From NCBI GenBank assembly GCA_963718635.1, contig OY970367.1, positions 3,100,001 to 3,164,000 of the forward strand: DNA of 64,000 nt. Reading direction: 5' to 3'. Positions 27,879-40,253 of this stretch are shown here, piece by piece; within the stretch, counting starts at the first letter, position 1, and every line of letters starts with the position of its first letter. The notes below the pieces were generated by a model, which worked only from the letters and a program-made list of their open reading frames with translations, did no database searches and was not told the DNA's origin. A program made the position numbers and the translations under genes. The DNA comes from JAIOQJ01 sp963718635. GTDB lineage: Bacteria; Planctomycetota; Planctomycetia; Gemmatales; Gemmataceae.

Positions 27879-30800
27879 CTATTTCTTTTGAACCGAAATC
27901 TCCACCGCCTTCGGCGTTGCCGGCTTCAACAACGTCGCGGCCACAAGGTGCCAGTAGGCCTGATCCCACTTGTTGTAATCCACTGCCACCACGCCGCGAG
28001 CTTGCTGCTCGAACGAGCGGTGCAGTGCGGCGGCGTAGGTGGTGTTCTCTTTTTCAAATTTTAGGCGTTGTTCGATGTGCCAATCGGGATCGGGGCGAGT
28101 TTTCCACAGGCGCATCAGGCGTTCGTCTTCATCGATGGTGGTTGGCACTTTCAAGATGTGATCGCTGGTTGGAATGTATTGAAACATCCCATCAGGCGAT
28201 AGGTTGGAATTGTTGACGAGTTTGCCCGGCATCTCGCCGTCAACCGCTTGGCCCGTTGCGGTATTCCAAACGATCCGACTATCGTAAATGTCGTAAGAAA
28301 CGAGCCAGCTGCCATCGGCACTCAACGCCACTCTCGAAACCTCTTGGGTGTGCCCCTTGAATTCCTGAAGGCTCGGGCCGCTGCGGACATCCCACAGCCG
28401 CACGGTATTGTCCAATGAGCTCGTCACCAGACGACTGCCGTCGGTGCTCAAGACCACGCTCGTCACAATATTGGTATGTACCTTGAATTCCTGCAGGCTC
28501 TGGCCGCTGCGGACATCCCACAGCCGCACGGTCCTGTCTCGGGATCCGGTCACCAGCCGGCTGCCGTCGGCGCTCAATGCCACACTCGTCACCCAACCAG
28601 TGTGCCCCTTGAATTCCTGCACGCTCTGGCCGCTGCGGACATCCCACAGCCGAGCGGTATTGTCCCGAAGGCCGGTGACCAGCCGGCTGCCGTTGGCGCT
28701 TAAAGCCACGCTTTCTACCACTCCCGTATGCCCCTTGAATTCTTGAAGGCTCTGGCCGCTGCGGACATCCCACAGTAGCAAGGTCCTGTCTTCGCAGCCG
28801 GTTACCAAACGGCCGCCATCGGCACTCAAGGCCACGCTCGTCACCCTGGCATTAGGCGTCTTGAATTCCTGAAGGCTCATGCCGTTGCGGACATCCCACA
28901 GCCGCACCGTATTGTCCCACGAACTGCTCACCAAACAACTGCAGTCAGCGTTCAAGGCCACGCTTGTCACTGGTTCCGTATGCGCTTTGAATTCCTGAAG
29001 GCTCTGGCCGCTGCGGACATCCCACAGCCGCACAGTTTTGTCCGAGGAGCCTGTCGCCAGACGGCTGCCGTCGGCGCTCAAGGCCACGCTCGTCACCCTA
29101 CCAGTATGCCCTTTGAATTCCTGAAGGCTCTGGCCGCTGCGGACATCCCACAGCCGCGCGGTCATCTCCCCAGCGCAGGTCACCAGACGGCTGCCGTCGG
29201 CGCTCAAGGCCACTTTCGTCACCCCACCAGTATGCCCTTTGAATTCCTGAAGACTCTGGCCGGCGCGGACATCCCAAAGCCGCACTGTGTTGTCCGACGA
29301 GCCCGTGACCAGACGGCAGCCATCGACGCTCAAGGCTACGCTCGTCACCCCGCCGGTATGCCCTTTAAATTCGTAAAGGTTCTGGCCGCTGCGAACATCC
29401 CACAGCCGCGAGGTTCTGTCCCAGGAGCCGGTCACCAGACGGCTGCCGTCTGCGCTCAAGGCCACGCTTGTCACCAATCTAGTATGCCCCTTGAATTCTT
29501 GGACGCTCTTGCCGTTGCGGACATCCCACAGCCGCACGGTATCGTCCCCGGAGCTGCTCACCAGACGACTGCCATCGGCGCTCAAGGCCACGCTCGTCAC
29601 CCCACCAGTATGCCCCTTGAATTCTTGAAGGCTCTGGCCGCTGCGGACATCCCACAGCCGCACGGTCCTGTCTTCGCAGCCGGTTACCAAACGGCCGCCA
29701 TCGGCGCTCAAGGCCACGCTCGTCACCCTGGCATTATGCGTCTTGAATTCCTGAAGGCTCATGCCGTTGCGGACATCCCATAGCCGCACGGTATTGTCCC
29801 AGGAGCCGGTCACCAGACGGCTGCCGTCGGCACTCAAGGCCACGCTCTTCACCAATCCAGTATGCCCCTTGAATTCCTGAAGGCTCAGGCCGCTGCGGAC
29901 ATCCCACAGCCGTGCAGTTTTGTCGTGAGAGCCCGTGATCAGTCGGCTGCCGTCGGGGCTCAAGGCCACGCTCATCACCCAGCCAGTGTGCCCTTTGAAT
30001 TCCTGCAGGCTCTGGCCGCTGCGGACATCCCACAGCCGCGCGGTATTGTCCAATGAGCCGGTCGCCAGACGGTTGCCGTCCGCGCTTAAAGCCACGCTCG
30101 TTACGTATTGCGTGTGCCCGTAGAACGTGATCAGGCCGCCTGCAAACTGGCGGTTGAGGTAGCGCCAGCCGAGGCACCGGTTTTCTGGGTCGATCTGATT
30201 GAGTGTGTCGCGCGAGTTCGACGGAATTGTTGGCAAAGTCTGCCTGTGCGGTGCGCAAGCGGCTGAGGTCGAGCAGTCGTCGGGATTCCTTGGCGTTGCC
30301 ATTGGCAATTTCTTCTTGCTTCAACGCCTTGACTGTTTGCTCTTTTGCAACGGTTGCTTGCCTGCGGGCTTCAAACGCGTTGGCCTCGGCAATGGTTTCT
30401 TGTTTCAACGCTTCCTCTGCCCGGTCCTTTGCGATGCCTGTTTGTTTAGCTGCGGTGGCAGCGTTTTCTTGTGCAATGCCTTCCTGTTTCTTAGCCTCCA
30501 GCACCGCAACATCAGACTGGTTCTTGGCTTGCCAAGCATAAACACCAAGTGTCGCCACTACTGCTATGACGGCGACGCTGCCGGCCATCGCCCAGCGCAA
30601 GCGCTTAACGCGTCGTTGCCATTCTGCCGCGATGCGTGCTTCCGCTTCGCGCTTGAACGCCGCAAGCCGCTTTTCGCGGCGCGCTTCAAGACTTTCCAGC
30701 CGTTCGGCAAAAGTAGCCGCGCTGGGAAGACGTTGCACCGGTTCAGCGTGCGTTGCCGCAGTTATATCGTCCGCGAGCAAAGTCGCTTGAATGGGATCAA

Positions 30801-32205
30801 GCGCACTATCGCTGGACACAGCTTCCTGCCACCCCGTCCCCAGTGCCCGCTGCAAATCTCCCACCATCATCTGAAACAACATCACGCCCAGCGCATAAAT
30901 GTCGAAGCCCGTGGTGGCCGGCTTGCCTAAATTCGCTTCCGGCGGCGAATACAACCGTGTACCTGTTCGACTCGAATCGTTGCCGAACATTACCGATTCC
31001 GTGAAGCCAGTCTCGGTGATGGCGCCTTTTTGCAACAACGTGCGATCGGAGAGGATGCCGATGCCGAAGTCGGCCAACTGCGGTTGCGGTTCGCCGTTCT
31101 GTTTGACTGTGATGAGGATGTTGGATGGCTTCAGGTCTTTGTGGATGATGCCGAGCGAATGAGCGGCGGCGACGGCACGCGCGATCTGGGCCATCATGCG
31201 CAAGCGCGTTTCCAGCGGGACTTTGTCTAAGCCACCTTGGGCTTTAACCCATTGGCCCAGGTTGCCGGCTTCGACATATTCGCTTTCGAGGAAATACGGC
31301 GAAGTGTCGACATGCACTTCGTGCAGTTTGGCGATATCGGGGCGGTCGCCGAGTTCACTTTGGATTAGACGGAAGAATGTGAGTTCGCGTTTGAAGGAGC
31401 GCAGTCGTTCGGCATCGAAACAGAACTTGAAGACGCGGTGTTCCTTCGTGCGTTTATGTTGCGCGAGCCAGACTTCGCCGAAACCGCCTTCGCCGATCTT
31501 CTTGTCGATGGTCCAACCGTCGCGGCGCGGGATCGGCAACCCAGCCGCCGGCCGCCATGAGCCGGTGTCATCGTCGGCGTCGACTTTGACGCGCTTTGCT
31601 TTTTCCGAATCGGGCGGCGGCGTCAACGGCGCCATGCCGGGTACGCCGACTTCGTAGACTTGGAGCGGATCGTCGCTGCCTTTGCAGCGATATTGCCCGT
31701 GTGCGGGCCAAGAAAGGGAAGCGTCGCGGACATATTGGCGGGCGCTGTCGAATGCGTGTCGCGTCAGCAGCGTTTGTTTGCCTGAAGCTAAACCTATGAT
31801 GCGGGCGGCCAAGTCGACGGCTTGGCCGGTGATCTGTTGAATCTTCGGATCGGCGTCGGCATAGGCGATGGCTTCGCCCAAGTGAATGCCAATGCGCGTT
31901 TCCGGTTGTCGGCCATTACGCCTGACCGCTTCGCTCCACGCATATTTCTGCAAGGCATCATGCAAACGCAATGCGAATTGGATGGCCGCGCTGGGCGCGG
32001 CGAAGGTAGCGAGAAAGCCATCGCCGGTAAAATTGCGTTCCTGCGCATCGGGAAAGCCGGATAACAACGTGCGGAACAGCTCGTTGTGCGGCTGAAGAAC
32101 GCCCTGCGCATACTCGACATCACCTAGCGCCTGCTTCCAACCCGTGGAATCAACCAGGTCCGTGAAGAGAAAGACCATCAAGGAAGACGACTGCGTTGAA
32201 CTCAT
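27879..32205 (-). CDS. Adenylate-cyclase-like / Ser-Thr kinase / WD40 fusion protein (one frameshift)
   Basis: About 1,441 residues once restored. Residues 9-188 are a class III nucleotide-cyclase homology domain (FLFTDLVDSTGWKQ, RNFTGDGFLATF, RIGIHLGEAI). The kinase domain follows at about 232-500 with glycine loop IGEGGFGEVWLA, HKDLKPSNIL (HKD instead of HRD) and LADFGIG. A single membrane helix lies near 535-558, then a long coiled coil rich in EALKQETIAEANA-type heptads. The frame shifts by one base near 30,212. Fifteen WD40 repeats of 42 residues (each GHT..V.SVALSADGSRL..G..D.T.RLWDVR) follow, then a conserved tail ending near TPKAVEISVQKK. The domain order suggests a membrane kinase sensing through the propellers. 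The cyclase part may be regulatory only. Confidence 0.9.
28230..30117 (-). repeat. Fifteen tandem 126-bp WD40-coding repeats
   Basis: Each unit codes one 42-residue WD40 blade, and the DNA is nearly identical between many units. The two-blade block with NGMSLQEFKTHNARV (about 29,640-29,780) and NGMSLQEFKTPNARV (about 28,750-28,890) has almost the same sequence twice, seven units apart. This indicates segmental copying of several blades at once. Confidence 0.9.
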
Positions 32206-32334
32206 GAGGACGCACTCGGGAAATAGGTGGAGCTATGATATGTACGAACTCGGAACTCGGAGATTTGGATTCCCCCACCGTGGATTGATAAACTGGTATA
32301 CACCACCTAATGCGTCATCGAGTGAACCGAGTTC

Positions 32335-35300
32335 ATGGATAGCCAGCAAATTGTCATTCGCGGCGCGCGCGAGCACAACCTCCGCGATGTCAATCTCGAA
32401 CTGCCGCGGAATGCGCTGGTTGTTTTCACTGGCGTGAGTGGGTCGGGCAAGAGTTCGCTGGCGTTCGATACGCTCTATGCCGAGGGGCAGCGCAGGTACG
32501 TTGAATCGCTTTCGAGCTATGCCCGGCAATTTTTGGGGCAGTTGCCTAAACCGGACTGCGATTTCATCGGCGGGCTGTCGCCTGCCATCAGCATCCAGCA
32601 AAAGACAGCCTCGCGCAATCCCCGTTCGACGGTTGGGACTGTTACCGAGATAGCCGACTATCTGCGCGTGCTTTATGCTCGCGTCGGCCAAGGGCATTGT
32701 CCCGTTTGCGGGCAACCGATCACCGCGCAATCGCGCGAACAGATCATCGATCGGATCATGGCCCTGCCGGAAGGAACCCGCTTTCTCCTGCTCGCGCCGA
32801 TGGTGCGCGGGCAGAAGGGCGAGTTCAAAGACTTTTTTGCCGACATGCTGAAGCGCGGTTTCGTTCGCGCTCGCGTCGATGGGCAGATTGTCCGCCTGAC
32901 CGATAAGCTCGGGCTCGATCGGAAAATCAAACACAACATCGCGATCATCATCGATCGCTTGAAGACGGAAGCGCGCATGCGACCGCGCCTGGCGGAGGCG
33001 GTCGAGCAGGCGCTGGCGCTGGCGGATGGTTCGCTCATCGTGTCGATCGAACAGGCAGTCAGCGCTGGCGAAGAAGCCATAGAAGAACATGCCGCCGACT
33101 TGTTGCTTTCCGCCAAGTATGCCTGCACAAATTGCAATATCAGCTACGAACCCCCTTCGCCGCAGTTGTTTAGTTTCAATAGCCCGCAGGGGATGTGTCT
33201 CGATTGCGATGGCCTGGGCACGCGCTATACGTTCGACGCCGAACTGCTCGTGCCCGACCCGAATCTGTCGTTCCATGCCGGCGCCTTTCCGATCATCGGC
33301 AAGATGCGCGGCATGGGGCGCTGGCGAAAACATATCTACGAAGGCATCGGCAAAGCACTTGAGATCGACTTGACGACGCCTTGGAAGAAGTTGTCTCCTG
33401 AGCATCAGCAATTGTTGCTTCACGGCAGCGGCGATCGGCACATTGTTTACGAATGGAAGCAGCGCGGCGGCAGCATCTGGCGGCATGGCGGCAAATGGGA
33501 AGGCATCATCCCGCAGCTGATGACGAGCTTCAAGAAGACGGCAGCGGGGCCACGGCGCCTGCAACTCGAAAAGTATATGCGCATCGTTCGCTGTGCCACC
33601 TGCGCGGGCCAGCGCTTGAATGCGCAAGCCCGTGCCGTGCGCATCGGCGGACGTTCGTTAATTGAAGTGGGCGCGACGCCGATTGGCGAGTTGGCTTCCT
33701 GGTTCCGCGATGTTCCGCAATCGACGGACAAGTCGCCTAGCCTCATCGGATCCTTGTCTCCGTATCAAGTGATCATCGCCACGGAGCTATTGAAGGAAAT
33801 CCGCAGTCGGCTCGATTTTCTTCTCAACGTGGGTCTGCACTATCTGACGCTTGATCGCTCCGCGCCGACGCTTTCCGGCGGGGAGGCTCAGCGCATTCGC
33901 CTGGCCGGTCAGATTGGTTCCGGCTTGGTCGGAGTGCTCTATATTCTCGACGAGCCAAGCATCGGCCTGCATCCGCGCGATAACGATCGGCTTCTAAAAA
34001 GTCTCGAACATCTGCGCGACATGGGGAACACCGTCCTCGTCGTCGAGCACGACGAAGACACGATGCGCGCGGCCGATTACCTGGTCGATTTCGGACCGGG
34101 GCCGGGCATTCGCGGCGGCGAGATCATTGCGGCCGGCACGCCGGAAGAGGTTCTGGCCAACCCGGCCAGCGTTACCGGCAAGTTCTTGACCGGCGTCGAG
34201 CGCATCGAGGTGCCCAAGAAGCGCCGGCCGCGCGGCAAACAACAGATCGAAATTCGCGGCGCTCGGCACAACAACCTGCGCAATATCGACGTCAACTTTC
34301 CGCTCGGGCAATTCATCTGCATCACCGGTGTATCGGGCTCGGGCAAAAGCTCGCTCATCAACGATATTTTGCTGGCCGGGCTCAACGATCGCGGCCAAGC
34401 GGTCATCATGGGGGAAGATGAAGGCGATGGAGTTGAAGCGGGCGCTGATGGAAAAGTAGCGGTGATCGGCACGCGTTGCGATAAAATCGTCGGCGCGGAG
34501 CAAGTCGATAAGGTGATCGACATCGATCAACGGCCGATCGGCCGGACACCGCGTTCGAACCCGGCCACGTACATCAAAGTGTGGGACGAAATTCGTTCAC
34601 TCTTTGCCGAGATGCCCGACGCCAAAGTTCGCGGCTATCAGCCGGGCCGTTTCAGTTTCAATCGACCGGGAGGCCGTTGCGAAGCGTGCGAAGGCAACGG
34701 CGCGACTAAGTTGGAAATGGACTTCCTCGCGGACGTCTGGGTGACCTGTCCGGTTTGCGAAGGACGCCGTTTCAATCGTGAGACACTGCAAGTGCGCTAT
34801 CGGGGCAAGAGCATCCACGATGTGCTGGAAATGGATGTGCAACAGGCGCTCGAGCTGTTCGAGAACATTCACAAGGTACGCCTGATGTTGCAGACGCTGC
34901 ACGACGTCGGCATGGATTACGTAAAACTGGGACAGCCCTCGCCGACGCTCTCCGGCGGCGAAGCCCAGCGAGTCAAGCTCGCGAAAGAACTTTGCCGGCG
35001 TGGAACCGGCAAGACGTTTTACATCCTCGATGAGCCAACTACGGGGTTGCACTTTGAAGACATCCGCAGGCTGTTGGCGGTGCTGCATAACTTCGTCGAA
35101 AACGGCAATACGGTGCTGGTGATCGAGCATAATCTTGATGTGATCAAGACGGCCGATTGGGTGATTGACCTTGGCCCCGAAGGCGGCAGCGGCGGCGGCC
35201 AGTTAGTGGCCGAGGGCACTCCGGAAGAAGTGGCGAAGAACGCCAAATCGTTTACGGGCCAAGCATTGAAGAGTGTGCTCTCGCCACGCAAAGCAACAGC

Positions 35301-38300
35301 TTTAGCGAGACGTAAGCGTAGCGATCCAACCGAGCGCATGACGCACTTGACCGTGCAAGGCGCGCAACAGCACAACCTGAAAAACATCACGGTGAAGCTG
35401 CCGCGCGAACAGATGACTGTCTGCTGCGGGCCGAGCGGATCGGGCAAAAGCACGCTGGCGCTCGACACGATCTATGCCGAGGGCCAACGGCGCTATGTCG
35501 AATCGCTATCGAGCTATGCCCGGCAATTCCTTGGCCAAATTCAAAAGCCGAAAGTTGAACACGTTACCGGGCTATCGCCCGCCATCGCCATCGAACAAAA
35601 GACAACGAGCAAAAGCCCGCGCTCGACCGTTGGCACCGTTACTGAAGTCTACGACTACCTTCGCGTACTCTACGCCCGGCTTGGCCAGCACTATTGCCCT
35701 GCTTGCAACATCCCGATCGGCACGCAATCGACGGATGAAATCATCGAGCGAATCCTTCGCCTGCCCGAGGGGACAAAGGTCTATGTCATGGCGCCCTCGA
35801 GCGCAAAGGGCAGGAGAAATACGAAACGCTCTGGGATGAAATTCGCCGCTCAGGCTTCGCGCGCATGCGCGTCAACGGCAAGTCGTACGGCATTGACGAT
35901 GCACCGCAGATCGACCATCGCCGTAAACATGCCGTCGAAGTTGTAGTGGATCGCAATGTGATTCGACCCAATACGCGAACACGAATTGCCGAAGCCGTTG
36001 AAGCGGCGCTCGATCTCGGTCGCGGCATCATGCATCTCGCATTTGTCGATGCGGATAAAGACGAAACGAAATGGAAGGTCGATCGCTTTAGCCAGCACCT
36101 CGCTTGCGACAACTGCGGCCGAAGTTACGAAGAACTGAACCCGCACCATTTTTCGTTCAACAGCCCGCTCGGCTGGTGTCCGGCCTGCGAAGGGCTAGGC
36201 GTGCAGCGCGGCGCTAATGCGGCTCTGCTGATACGCGACAGCAAGCTGACATTACGCCAAGGCGCTTTGGCGGCTTGGCCCGCACTTGATGAATCCAACC
36301 CGTTTTTGCACTTCGCCGAGGCCTTGGCGGACCACGTCGGCTTTTCGCTCGATATGCCTTTGGCGGAATTTGACCCGGCCCATCATCGGCTGTTGTTGCA
36401 TGGCACGGGCGAAGCCTGGATCGCCTGCGATCGATTGTCGCCGGCGATTAAATTCCAATACAAGGGCCTGCTGCCGGCCATTGATGAAGCCTCGCGCGTC
36501 AGTTCCGTCTATCGGCAAAAGCTCGATCATCTGGTCGATGAGGTCGCCTGTTCGGTTTGTCACGGGTCGCGCCTTCGCCTCGATGCCGCCAGCGTGCGCT
36601 TTGCCGACCGGACGCTCGGCGATCTGTGTGACATGCCGATCGACAAATCGCTGGCCCATTTCAACAATTTGAAATTGACGAAGGAAGCCCGCCGGGTGGC
36701 TGGTGAACTGTTGCGCGAAATTTCGAATCGGCTGCAGTTTCTCGTCGATGTGGGACTCGACTATTTGACGCTCTCACGCACCGGCGCTACACTCTCCGGC
36801 GGCGAGGCTCAACGCATTCGGTTGGCCAGCCAGATCGGCAGCGGTCTGACCGGCGTACTCTACGTTCTCGACGAGCCAACTATCGGGTTGCATCCGCGCG
36901 ACAACGCCCGCCTGCTGGCGGCGCTGCACAATCTGCGCGATCTCGGCAACACGCTCGTCCTGGTCGAGCACGACCGTGAAGTGATTGCATCCGCCGACTA
37001 TCTTCTCGATTTCGGCCCCGGCGCCGGTGATCGCGGCGGCGAAATCACCGCGCAGGGTACGCCCAAGCAGGTGTTGAAAGCCAAAGCCTCTTTGACTGGC
37101 CAATATCTTTCCGGCAAGAAGGCGATCACGATCCCCAGCAATCGCCGCTGCACGGCACTCGGTGTTTCGCCAGAACAGATTATTGCGAAGATGGTGCAAG
37201 ACCGGAGCCCGAAGGAAAAAGTCCTCAGCGTCATCGGCGCGCGGCAGCACAACCTGCGCGGCATTGATGTTCATTTCCCGCTGGGAACCTTTATTGCCGT
37301 CACGGGGGTGAGCGGCTCAGGCAAGAGTTCGCTGATCAACGAAGTGTTGTTCAACACGCTCTCTCGCAAACTGCATCGCGCTCGCACCGCCGGCGCTGCC
37401 CACGATGAAATTCGCGGCATTGACCACATCGATAAAATTATTAACGTCGATCAGGATCCACTCGGCAATTCCCCTAGCTCGAACCCGGCCACTTATACCG
37501 GCGTCTTCGATCTCATACGCCAACTGTTCGCGCAGTTGCCGGAGTCCAAAGTTCGCGGCTATCCCCCCAAGCGTTTCAGCTTCAATCAACCGGGCGGCCG
37601 TTGCGAAGCCTGCGAAGGGAATGGCCAAAAGAAGATCGAGATGCACTTTCTCCCGGATGTCTGGGTGGAGTGCGACGTCTGTCACGGGGCTCGCTATAAC
37701 CCGGAAACGTTGGCGGTCCGCTATCACAATCGCTCGATCGCCGACGTGCTCACCATGCGCGTCTCCGAAGCGCTGGAGCTGTTCGGCAACATTCCGAAGA
37801 TACGCATCGTATTGCAGACGCTCAGTGATGTCGGGCTCGATTACGTCGCGCTCGGGCAATCCGCGCCGACGCTTTCGGGCGGTGAAGCGCAGCGCGTAAA
37901 ACTAGCGGCCGAACTGGCAAGGCCGAGTACCGGTAAAACGTTGTATCTGCTCGACGAGCCAACCACCGGATTGCACTTCGACGACATCCGCAAGCTGCTC
38001 GACGTGCTTCAGCGACTGGTCGATCTCGGCAATACAGTCATTGCCGTCGAGCATAATCTCGACGTGATCAAGACAGCGGATTGGGTGATTGACCTTGGGC
38101 CCGAAGCGGGCGCCGAAGGAGGTGCAATTGTCGCTGCGGGCACACCCGAAGATGTGGTTGTACAGGCGAAGCAGGCGAAGGCAGAGGGTGGTGCGGCGTC
38201 GCATACCGGCTTGATTCTGGAAGAAACGCTAAAGGCTGGGCCTTACGTCGAACGGCAAAAGTTCGATGTAACTTCGGTCACCAAGGCGCGCGAAGGCGAT

Positions 38301-39281
38301 GTCGCGCTTGAAGCCGTTGGCAAGGATTCGCTGTTGCCGTGGCAAGCGGACGGCCGGCGCTGGCATACGGTCGATCGACTGACCACCACGGGCAAGCCGG
38401 CACGCTGGGAGGGCGACGTTCTAAACTGGCTCGACGATGAAATTCACAATCTTGGCGAGTTCGCCGAGACCGATTGGAGCCAGCGCACCACGGTGGAAAT
38501 TGCTGCGCTAAAGAAAACGCAAGGTTGGTTTCTGCATGCGCATACCGGCATGGAATGGTTAGTCCGTCTTGTGTTCCGGGTGGCGCACAACACCTTCAAA
38601 CAGGACGATCTCGAACGCAAGCTGGCCTTGGCGCCGCTGCATCAGACGGCCGAGTTACAAGTTTACAACAAGGAGACGCGCGTCAATGTCGCCAATCGCA
38701 AAGGGCCTTGGCAGGAGGTCGCCCTGCTCATTCACAAGAAGGGAGAAATCGACACGCCGGCTTTTCGTGCGTTTCTAAAGCAAGCGGCGGACTCGTTCCA
38801 AAAGAGCCTTGGCAAACTAACGAGCAAGGTTGAAGATGCCATGCCTTGGAAGCTCAATGGCGAACGCTGGCATCTGAGCGAAAAAGGCTTCCCCGTGGGC
38901 AGGCGGCTTTTGTGGGATCGGGCGCTTTTGCCGCGACTATTGGCCATCGTGAAGGAAGTCGCCCCTGCGGTCGAAATTCGCTGGGACACGCGCGACACGA
39001 TTCTTCTCAAGCTGCCCGACATCGGCAAAGCTTGGGGCCGTGTGCGCACGAAAGACAGCGATGCGCTCGACTGCCGTTTTCTGGGCAAGCCGGGCCAATT
39101 CAATCTGAATCGCCTGGAAGGCATCGGTCAAAATCCATCGCTCACGGCCGATCGCGCCGACGGCGGCGAAAGTTTGCAGTTAGTGTTTCAAAAAGAAGAA
39201 GATATGCCGCGAGTGAAGTTGAAAGAACTGTTAAAGGAACATTTAGCGGGATTTGTGGAGAGATTCCGGGTGGAGAAATAA
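32335..39281 (+). CDS. uvrA: Double-length excinuclease UvrA with a C-terminal extension (one frameshift)
   Basis: About 2,315 residues once restored, against about 940 for ordinary UvrA. Residues 1 to about 1,000 and about 1,002-1,975 are two complete UvrA copies in tandem. Each has two ABC cassettes. The Walker A motifs are GVSGSGKSSLAFD, GVSGSGKSSLIND, GPSGSGKSTLALD and GVSGSGKSSLINE; the signatures are LSGGEAQRIRLA or LSGGEAQRVKLA. Zinc-finger cysteines are seen as CPVCGQP, CEACEGNG and their copy-2 counterparts. The frame is lost by one base in a C run near 35,793 (MAP, then LERKGQEKYETLWDEIRRSG in the next frame). The last 335 residues are an extra domain of unknown function with an internal repeat. 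The protein finds DNA damage for nucleotide excision repair; the fused pair would act as a built-in dimer. Confidence 0.93.
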
Positions 39282-39300
39282 GGGAAATAGCGATTGATGG

Positions 39301-39751
39301 TCACCATTTTGGCGGTAAATAACTGAAGAAAAGACACAGATGGCGGCGCGCTTCGCCAATTGCAACTAAAGGTGATGTCTCGTCGCGCTCATGCACCAAT
39401 GTATTTCAGTATGTTCGGGACCCGATGCGTATTGGCAAGCACATCGGGTGGGACTCTTCGCGTTGAAGCCATCCCGTCCAGCAGATCGCGTATCCGATTT
39501 GGCGTATCCGTTCCCCGAATTCTTTCCCAAGCCGAGCGCAGTCCTGTTTCGAATTCGGCAAATAATCTAATGATGTAAGTAGGCTCAAGGCGTTCCGCTG
39601 CGTGTCTTATATCGCGTATCTTAAGGTTGTAAGCAACAACCGCGCCATCGCGGACAATCGTGTTTAACAAATGATCGGCAGCAAGACGAATCGCCTGGAA
39701 TTCACGCTCAATAGTCTTCATCCGCCGTTGCCAATCATACTGGTCGTGCAT
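39301..39751 (-). pseudogene. HEPN-type gene broken by a frameshift and a stop in the catalytic motif
   Basis: The intact first part (MHDQYDWQRRMKTIEREFQA, then YIIRLFAEFETGLRSAWERI and VPPDVLANTHRV) is that of a small HEPN family. After one extra C near 39,425 the frame that continues the family reads VRTY, TGA stop, NTLVHERDETSPL. In relatives I would expect YRN...H here, so the stop replaces the HEPN arginine codon (CGA to TGA). Without correction the frame ends at 39,389 with unrelated residues. The start overlaps the upstream gene by 17 bases. Confidence 0.7.
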
Positions 39752-40172
39752 CGTGCGATCTCATCGCGTCCAGGACAGAGCAGAACGATTCTTTGGTGAA
39801 CGCACAACTGGCATCTGGGCAATTTGGGACCGTCGCTCCCGGATAGACATACTCCATGTGCCAACTACCATCCAAAAAATAAATGGACGCGATGTCGTCA
39901 TAAGCTGGCATGAGATAAAGATCAACAGTGCCTTCTGTTCCTGGAGCGAATCGAGCCACCGGCTCCAATAAGACCCGGGTCGTCTCGAATTGAAGTAAGA
40001 TGGCCGGGGCCCGGTAATTCCCGAGTCGTGAATCTTCCATGCGCTTATCGATTAGGCGTGTGGACCAGCCGAGCTGCATCGCCCAATCTTGAACGGTTTT
40101 GATAAGCTGCCGAAGCCGTTCCAGCCATTCTTGTTTCAGCTCAATCTCAGTCAATGAATCGATGGTGATCAT
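39735..40172 (-). CDS. Small protein upstream of the HEPN pseudogene, unknown function
   Basis: About 145 residues from the ATG at 40172 (MITIDSLTEIELKQEWLERL). The middle has DWAMQLGWSTRLIDKRMEDS followed by YRAPAILLQFETTRVLLEPV, and VDLYLMPAYDDIASIYF follows. I recall similar unannotated proteins in planctomycetes and other phyla, often beside a small HEPN-like gene. By layout it would be the antitoxin or partner of that HEPN protein. Here it looks intact while its partner is broken, as expected when an antitoxin outlives a dead toxin. Confidence 0.65.
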   Translation of the reverse strand: MITIDSLTEIELKQEWLERLRQLIKTVQDWAMQLGWSTRLIDKRMEDSRLGNYRAPAILLQFETTRVLLEPVARFAPGTEGTVDLYLMPAYDDIASIYFLDGSWHMEYVYPGATVPNCPDASCAFTKESFCSVLDAMRSHDARPV

Positions 40173-40253
40173 GTCTTGCTCTGATCTCAAACATTGTGGC
40201 TTTATCATATACCGCCGGCTGGCTCCGCAAGGGCGGAGCCGTCGGCGACCTAT

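Noticed and set aside
28980..29783. Long open frame on the plus strand across the WD40 repeats
   Set aside because: It is the antisense of the repeated WD40 codons; its repetitive protein has no independent start signal or family.
28230..30117. 126-bp tandem repeats as a satellite or CRISPR-like array
   Set aside because: Each unit codes a WD40 blade in one open frame of a larger protein.
32233..33627. 464-residue open frame on the minus strand opposite uvrA
   Set aside because: It lies entirely opposite the conserved UvrA coding frame and has no recognisable domain.
35780..35880. Programmed ribosomal frameshift in uvrA
   Set aside because: There is no slippery heptamer or downstream pseudoknot signal, and similar breaks occur in many unrelated genes of this contig.
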